Below, in pieces: positions 58,612 through 64,000 of a stretch of DNA of 64,000 nt (the stretch's first letter is position 1; each line of letters opens with the position of its first letter). The notes beneath the pieces are model-generated. The model did no database searches, was not told where the DNA came from, and saw only the letters and a list, made by a program, of their open reading frames with translations. Source of the DNA: Cepaea nemoralis (taxonomy: Eukaryota; Mollusca; Gastropoda; Stylommatophora; Helicidae); assembly GCA_014155875.1 (NCBI GenBank), contig JACEFZ010022421.1:542001-606000 (forward strand), in the 5' to 3' direction. Both the position numbers and the translations under genes were made by a program.

Positions 58612-58637
58612 TCTGTCGACTAACTAACTAACTAACT
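56799..58637 (+). mobile_element. 5'-truncated I-type LINE inserted in the satellite
   Basis: The duplication ATCTCTCTC at 56790-56798 and 58638-58646 frames the insert. It starts mid-RT, ends with a TGA at 58609-58611 and has a tail of CTAA repeats at 58618-58637. RT plus RNase H and a short repeated tail fit the I superfamily (Nimb/Ingi-like), which is inference. Confidence 0.9.
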
Positions 58638-59940
58638 ATCTCTCTCACATATATACTTAAATTGTTTGCATACATCTCTCTCTCATATATACTTACATTG
58701 TCTGCATACATCTCTCTCACATATATACTTAAATTGTTTGCATACATCTCTCTCACATATATACTTACATTGTCTGAATACATCTCTCTCACATATATAC
58801 TTAAATTGTTTGCATACATCTCTCTCACATATATACTTATATTGTCTGCATACATCTCTCTCACATATATACTTAAATTGTCTGCATACATCTCTCTCAC
58901 ATATATACTTAAATTGTTTGCATACATCTCTCTCACATATATACTTACATTGCCTGCGCACATCTCTCTCACATATATACTTACATTGTGTGCATACATC
59001 TCTCTCACATATATACGTAAATTGTTTTCACACATCTCTCTCACATATAAACTTACATTGTCTGCATACATCTCTCTCACATATATACTTAAATTGTTTG
59101 CATACATCTCTCTCACATATATACTTACATTGTCTGCATACATCTCTCTCACATATATACTTAAATTGTTTGCATACATCTCTCTCACATATATACTTAC
59201 ATTGTCTGCATACATCTCTCTCACATATATTCTTAAATTGTCTGCGCATATCTCTCTCACATATATACTTACATTGCCTGCACACATCTCTCTCACATAT
59301 ATACTTACATTGTCTGCGCACATCTCTCTCACATATATACTTATATTGTCTGCATACATCTCTCTCACATATATTCTTAAATTGTCTGCGCACATCTCTC
59401 TCACATATATACTTACATTGTCTGCATACATCTCTCTCACATATATTCTTAAATTGTCTGCGCACATCTCTCTCACATATATACTTACATTGTCTGCATA
59501 CATCTCTCTCACATATATACTTACATTGCCTGCACACATCTATCTCACATATATACTTACATTGTCTGCATACATCTCTCTCATATATATACTTACATTG
59601 TCTGCATACATCTCTATCACATATATACTTAAATTGTTTGCATACATCTCTCTCACATATATACTTACATACATTACCTGCACACATCTCTCTCACATAT
59701 ATAATTACATACATTACCTGCACACATCTTTCTCACATATATACTTATATTGTCTGCACACATCTCTCTCACATATATACTTACATTGTCTGCACACATC
59801 TCTCTCACATATATAATTACATACATTACCTGCACACATCTCTCTCACATATATAATTGCATACATTACCTGCACACATCTTTCTCACATATATACTTAT
59901 ATTGTCTGCACACATCTCTCTCACATATATACCGACATTG
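58638..59940. repeat. 36-bp satellite, right part (about 36 copies)
   Basis: Unit as on the left. Two variants dominate: TTACATTGTCTGC and TTAAATTGTTTGC, alternating in many places (72-bp higher order). The unit length is a multiple of three and has no stop in several frames, so 12-residue periodic frames (SAYISLTYILTL and MYADNVSIYVRE types) run for over 300 codons on both strands. These are not genes. Confidence 0.95.
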
Positions 59941-60318
59941 TATCACATCTCTCTCAAATTCACATATATACTTACTGCATGCACGAATAATCTTTGATTG
60001 TATACACACATCTGTTTTAAGGTCACATATATACTGACATTACCTGCACACATCTATCTCAAAGCCACATTTACTTACTGTCACATATGTACGTACCTTG
60101 TCTGGACACATCTCTCTCAAAGTCACATATATAGTTACTGCATGCACGAATAATCTTTGATTGTATACACACATCTCTTTTAAGGTCACATATATACTGA
60201 CATTACCTGCACACATCTATCTCAAAGCCACATTTACTTACTGTCACATATGTACGTACCTTGTCTGGGCACATCTCTCTCAAAGTCACATATATAGTTA
60301 CTGCATGCACGAATAATC
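59941..60318. repeat. 163-bp tandem repeat edge of the satellite
   Basis: GCATGCACGAATAATC recurs at 59977, 60140 and 60303, period 163 bp. Each copy contains one or two 36-bp-like subunits. Confidence 0.88.
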
Positions 60319-60625
60319 ACCTCAATTAAATCAATGTGAATTCTTCAGACCTTAGTGTTTTTGCATAGTTTTTAATGACTATCTCTCTGTTTTTCTCTTA
60401 TTCCTCTCCCTCTCCATCATTTTCTCTCTGTTTGTCTTGCACACTCTCTCCCTTATTCTTAACCACCCTATCTCTCATTCTCTCTCCCGTCTCTCTCATA
60501 CTCCTATCTCCCCTCTCCCTCACTCTTTCCCTCAACTCTCTCGCTCACTCTCTCTGTCTCTTTCACTCTCTCCCTCTCTCTCTCTCACCTCTCTTCCCTA
60601 CTCTTTAACTCAACTCTCTGTCTCC
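60319..60625. repeat. CT-rich low complexity
   Basis: Degenerate CTCTCT/CTCC words. Confidence 0.8.
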
Positions 60626-60627
60626 CT

Positions 60628-60632
60628 ATTTC

Positions 60633-60719
<87 letters not shown>

Positions 60720-60720
60720 G
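60628..60720. repeat. (CTGT)n microsatellite
   Basis: About 23 units. Confidence 0.95.
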
Positions 60721-61487
60721 AATTTTCATATACCGGTAAAAGATTAGGGTAAGATATGTTCGTCCTTGTGTGATTTTGTTTAAATTGTATTGTTGTTATT
60801 CTGGCTGTAACGGCAAACTGTGAACATTATAATTAGAACAAAACCAAACAGAAGTTAGATAAATGTAACCATGCACAATTACTGGACCTAAGTTACGAAC
60901 GCATAAAAATTTGGCCTCAGAGATCCCAGTCATTAAGATTTTAATGGAACAAATTTTACCTAGCATTATTTCGTAGACAATAGAAGTAGGCATTAGTAAC
61001 ACAGTGGGACATCGCTACACCCAAACGCTAACACGAATATTAGTGGAACTTTCGATGACAAGGTGATGTGCTGAAACCAGTGCGAATGTATTATTAAAAC
61101 AACGTAAATCGATTATCTAATCATAATCACTCATTGAGTAGACTGGGACTATCTGTAGCTGGTCGTAATGACAACGAAAAGTTTAGGGTTCAGAACGTAT
61201 AGCATCCGGATTGTGATTAACAGCAGTAAGTTAAACCTGCATAAGTGAACTAGTTGTATCATTTGCTGGGGACATTTTCGGGCACATTCACATTCACATT
61301 ACATTCACATGTAATAATCGGTACGAAAAATATTTCATTTGAGGACATTGGTTATGGAGATCTCAACAAATGCTGCTTTCTTTATACTGGCGACTGAAGG
61401 TGAACGAAGAAGTGGAAGAAACAGCGATTCCCACAGTAGGTGCGCAGAGCCTGTTTCTAACTTCTAACATTTTGAGACCCTTAAAAA
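60721..61487. other. Unassigned spacer
   Basis: Nothing recognised. Confidence 0.4.
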
Positions 61488-61496
61488 AACCACACA

Positions 61497-61550
<54 letters not shown>

Positions 61551-61557
61551 CACACAC

Positions 61558-61591
<34 letters not shown>

Positions 61592-61597
61592 TCACAC
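61488..61597. repeat. (CA)n/(TA)n microsatellite
   Basis: CA array with a TA core at 61558-61570. Confidence 0.92.
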
Positions 61598-61599
61598 AT

Positions 61600-62860
61600 G
61601 GGGCTTCTCATAAGTCTTTATACTGACCATGAAGGAGCAGGCGGAGAAAATTGAAATTTGGCACATGTATATCTCATTCAATTCGTAATGGACATATGAA
61701 TTATGAATTTCCCTCCTCAACTGGTTTTCTCGATATGATGCATGGCACAACACATCCTATTGACCAGATCTGCACATCCAACGGTTTGTCAGAACAATGG
61801 AGAAATCAGACGCCAGGACTATGATAAAATTCTTGATGTTACAGGGAAAAACACCTACAGAAATACACATGGAGATGGCCAGTGTTTGAGGAAGTCTGCT
61901 CTTCGTATGCTTCTGTAAAGAAAATGGTGTTTGCAGTTTAAGTGTGGCCGTTCCAAAGTTGCTGATCTGCCAAGATCAAGACGACCGCCCTCGGAGTACA
62001 ATGATGCAAATGCTGCAAAAGTGAAGAAAATCATAGACCAGGATAGGAAAATGACAATTGCAGAGATACCGGGTTCAGTAAACCTGAGTAAGAGTACAGT
62101 TTTTGGAATTTTACATAACAGAATGAACATGAGAAAAGTTTGTGCCAGCTGGGTCCCGCGACTGCTGACATGTGAACAGAAACAAACACGGGTTGATTGC
62201 TGTGGCCAGCTGCTCAACATGTGATGGTAAAAGAAAAAAAAAAAACATGGTGACGACCATGGTGACGGTAGATGAGACTTGGATTCACCATTATGACCCA
62301 GAATCCAAAACTGCCAGCGTGCAATGGAAAACCCCAGGCTCGCAGGCTCGCCAACACATGTCAAGCCAAGAGCGCAACAATCTGCAAGAAAAGTGATGCT
62401 GACAGTTTTTTGGGATGTCAAAAGTGTCAGGTTGAAAGATTACACGCTTCATGGTAACACGGTTAACGGGCAATACTATGCAGATCTCCTTATCAAACTA
62501 AGAAAGGTTGTGACCAGAAAACGAGGGATAGCGCGTACGCAAATTCTGCCTTTGCTTCAAGACAACGCGCTCTCCCATAAAGCACGGCTTGTGATGCAAT
62601 CTGCCAACGATTTGAATATGGAAATTCTTCCACCCACACCATATTCTCCAGATTTGGCTCCATCAAACTTTTTTCTTTTCCCAAATCTTAAAAAAAAAAA
62701 AACTGCTTAAGGGAAATCGTTTTGATAGTGACGAAGATGTCATACTGGCTTGTGATAACTGGTTTAGTTCGAAAAATAGGTTGTTTTATTCAAGGTCACA
62801 CAGAGATGACAGAAGTGCGTAAATTCAGGTGGTCAGGCTAAAGACATATGAAAAGTCCCT
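61600..62860 (+). mobile_element. Mariner element 3 (different family)
   Basis: The left end GGGGCTTCTCATAAGTCTTT and the inverted right end GGGACTTTTCATATGTCTTT match at 18 of 21 positions. The length of 1.26 kb is normal for mariner. Both ends abut CA/TA microsatellites, so the TA duplication cannot be confirmed. Confidence 0.85.
61850..62705 (+). pseudogene. Mariner transposase with third catalytic Asp changed to Asn
   Basis: The HTH part lies in frame 61931-62224 (TIAEIPGSVNLSKSTVFGIL). The catalytic part is in 62172-62396 (TVDETWIHHYDPESK) and 62324-62710 (LPLLQDNALSHKARL, YSPDLAPSNFFLF). Two frame changes separate them. D,D34D spacing is kept, but the final Asp is Asn (APSN), so it would be inactive even if the frames were joined. 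An 11-A run near 62692 adds another break. Confidence 0.88.
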
Positions 62861-62867
62861 TGTATAT

Positions 62868-62904
62868 ACACACACACACACGCACGCACGCACTCACACA
62901 CACA
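62868..62904. repeat. CA/CGCA microsatellite
   Basis: Short CA array with CGCA variants. Confidence 0.9.
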
Positions 62905-63214
62905 CAGGGTGTTTGTAAAGTCTCACCACACTTTGTATGTAGAACAAGTTTAAAAAATGAAGTACATACATAATGTCATCAAAGAATGTGCTTCACAGTC
63001 CATCGAAGTGGCGGTCGATACTCACGGATGGTTGCTCAAAGTTTCGTAGCAAGATTTCCTGATAAATAACCTCCTCATCGCATAACGGTTAGACATTTGC
63101 TGAATAAGTTACGATAAATACTTTATTGGTACTTTCTAGGTTCCCCAAAAACAGCGTTAGACCATAGCAGTAACTATTGTAACTAATCTAATGAAGTTTT
63201 TAGCACATATTCTG

Positions 63215-63249
<35 letters not shown>

Positions 63250-63364
63250 TTCCACTTCTGCCGTCAAGCGGCGTGGGGAGGAATAATTTGCGTTCCAGCG
63301 CCCGGTGGTACTTAATTAAAATTACTCTACAAACAAAGAGTTGTGAGACTTTACAAACACCCAG
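62905..63364. mobile_element. 460-bp element with ~45-bp terminal inverted repeats
   Basis: Ends CAGGGTGTTTGTAAAGTCTC and CTGGGTGTTTGTAAAGTCTC (reverse complement) continue to match over about 45 bp at roughly 80% or more. No transposase inside; a (CAT)n run at 63218-63249. It resembles mariner-type TIRs (CAGGGTGT start) but the superfamily is uncertain. Confidence 0.85.
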
Positions 63365-63367
63365 TAC

Positions 63368-63735
63368 ATATGTGGTAAACGCTCCCAAAGCGGCCAGAGG
63401 AAACGCTTTAAAGACACTGAAAATCTCACTGAAAGCTTTTGGAATTCATCTTGACACCTGGGAGACTACTGCTAAAGGCCGTAATTCGTGGCGTACATCA
63501 TTCCATAAGGGTGCAGTCACTTGTGAAGCAACCAGGACTGCAAGAGCTGTGAAGAAAAGGATGGACAGAAAAACCACTGCTGGAGATCCACCTTCTGGAA
63601 TGTCAAGCATTCTTTGCCCACATTGTCAAAGAACATTTCGAGCCAAAAAAGGCCTTAACAGCCATTGTAGAAATTACGTCTCCAACTTTCAACCCCACTG
63701 GATGAAATGAATGGTCATCAACATTCTTGATGGAC
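63368..63735 (+). pseudogene. RTE-like LINE 3' fragment, copy 4
   Basis: Starts at TGTGGTAAACGCTCCCAAAG, about four bases after the TIR element, and matches copy 1 from base 2024 to the end. The finger CPHCQRTFRAKKGLNSHC is altered at the histidine part. The stop at 63708-63710 precedes that of copy 1 because of frame drift. It ends at TGATGGACA and continues as CA microsatellite. Confidence 0.88.

Positions 63736-64000
<265 letters not shown>

Noticed and set aside
58628..59856. 300-400-codon frames with 12-residue repeats on both strands
   Set aside because: A 36-bp satellite unit without stops opens frames on both strands; no start context or non-repeat domain.

Overview
This window is animal nuclear DNA that is almost wholly repetitive. 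No bacterial gene layout, rRNA, tRNA gene or clearly recognisable host exon is visible. The repeat mix suggests a lophotrochozoan animal, most likely a mollusc. It includes mariner elements with SETMAR-type transposases, RTE-like LINEs ending in a C2H2 finger, an RNase H-bearing LINE, several tRNA-derived SINE families, a Helitron, a hAT MITE, and very abundant GATA, CT, CA and AT microsatellites. The mollusc assignment is inference; nothing in the sequence proves it.

Layout. 1-2.4 kb: an RTE-like reverse transcriptase ORF. 2.4-7.6 kb: a SINE with an 18-bp target duplication, a 1.2-kb CTGT/CTAT low-complexity tract, an LTR-element scrap, a mariner with TA duplications, and a SINE. 7.7-11.4 kb: a 32-bp minisatellite split by a 1.87-kb insert. 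11.8-27.4 kb: LINE fragments, several SINEs, a second mariner and an RNase H LINE fragment. 27.5-33.2 kb: a region bounded by Helitron-like 5' and 3' termini and filled with GATA/GACA, GAA, CA and AT arrays plus two LINE fragments. 33.2-44.2 kb: an inverted repeat, a hAT MITE, LINE fragments, a 49-bp minisatellite, an unassigned coding-like stretch and a 55-bp minisatellite carrying a SINE.

44.28-52.43 kb: an 8.1-kb LTR retrotransposon with near-identical 588/587-bp LTRs and a TCACT duplication. Its remains run gag, protease, integrase, reverse transcriptase, RNase H. That is the unusual domain order of Gmr1-like Ty3/gypsy elements.

52.6-64 kb: a LINE fragment, SINEs, a 36-bp satellite interrupted by a 5'-truncated LINE whose RT-RNase H ORF is open, a third mariner, a 460-bp TIR element and a fourth RTE fragment.

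The genes do not form a host pathway. They are mobile-element genes at different stages of decay. The strongest signals are the LTR-element domain order, a compensatory-change hairpin conserved in one SINE family, the split minisatellite and the Helitron-bounded 5.6-kb block. Microsatellite and fragment boundaries are read by eye and are approximate.
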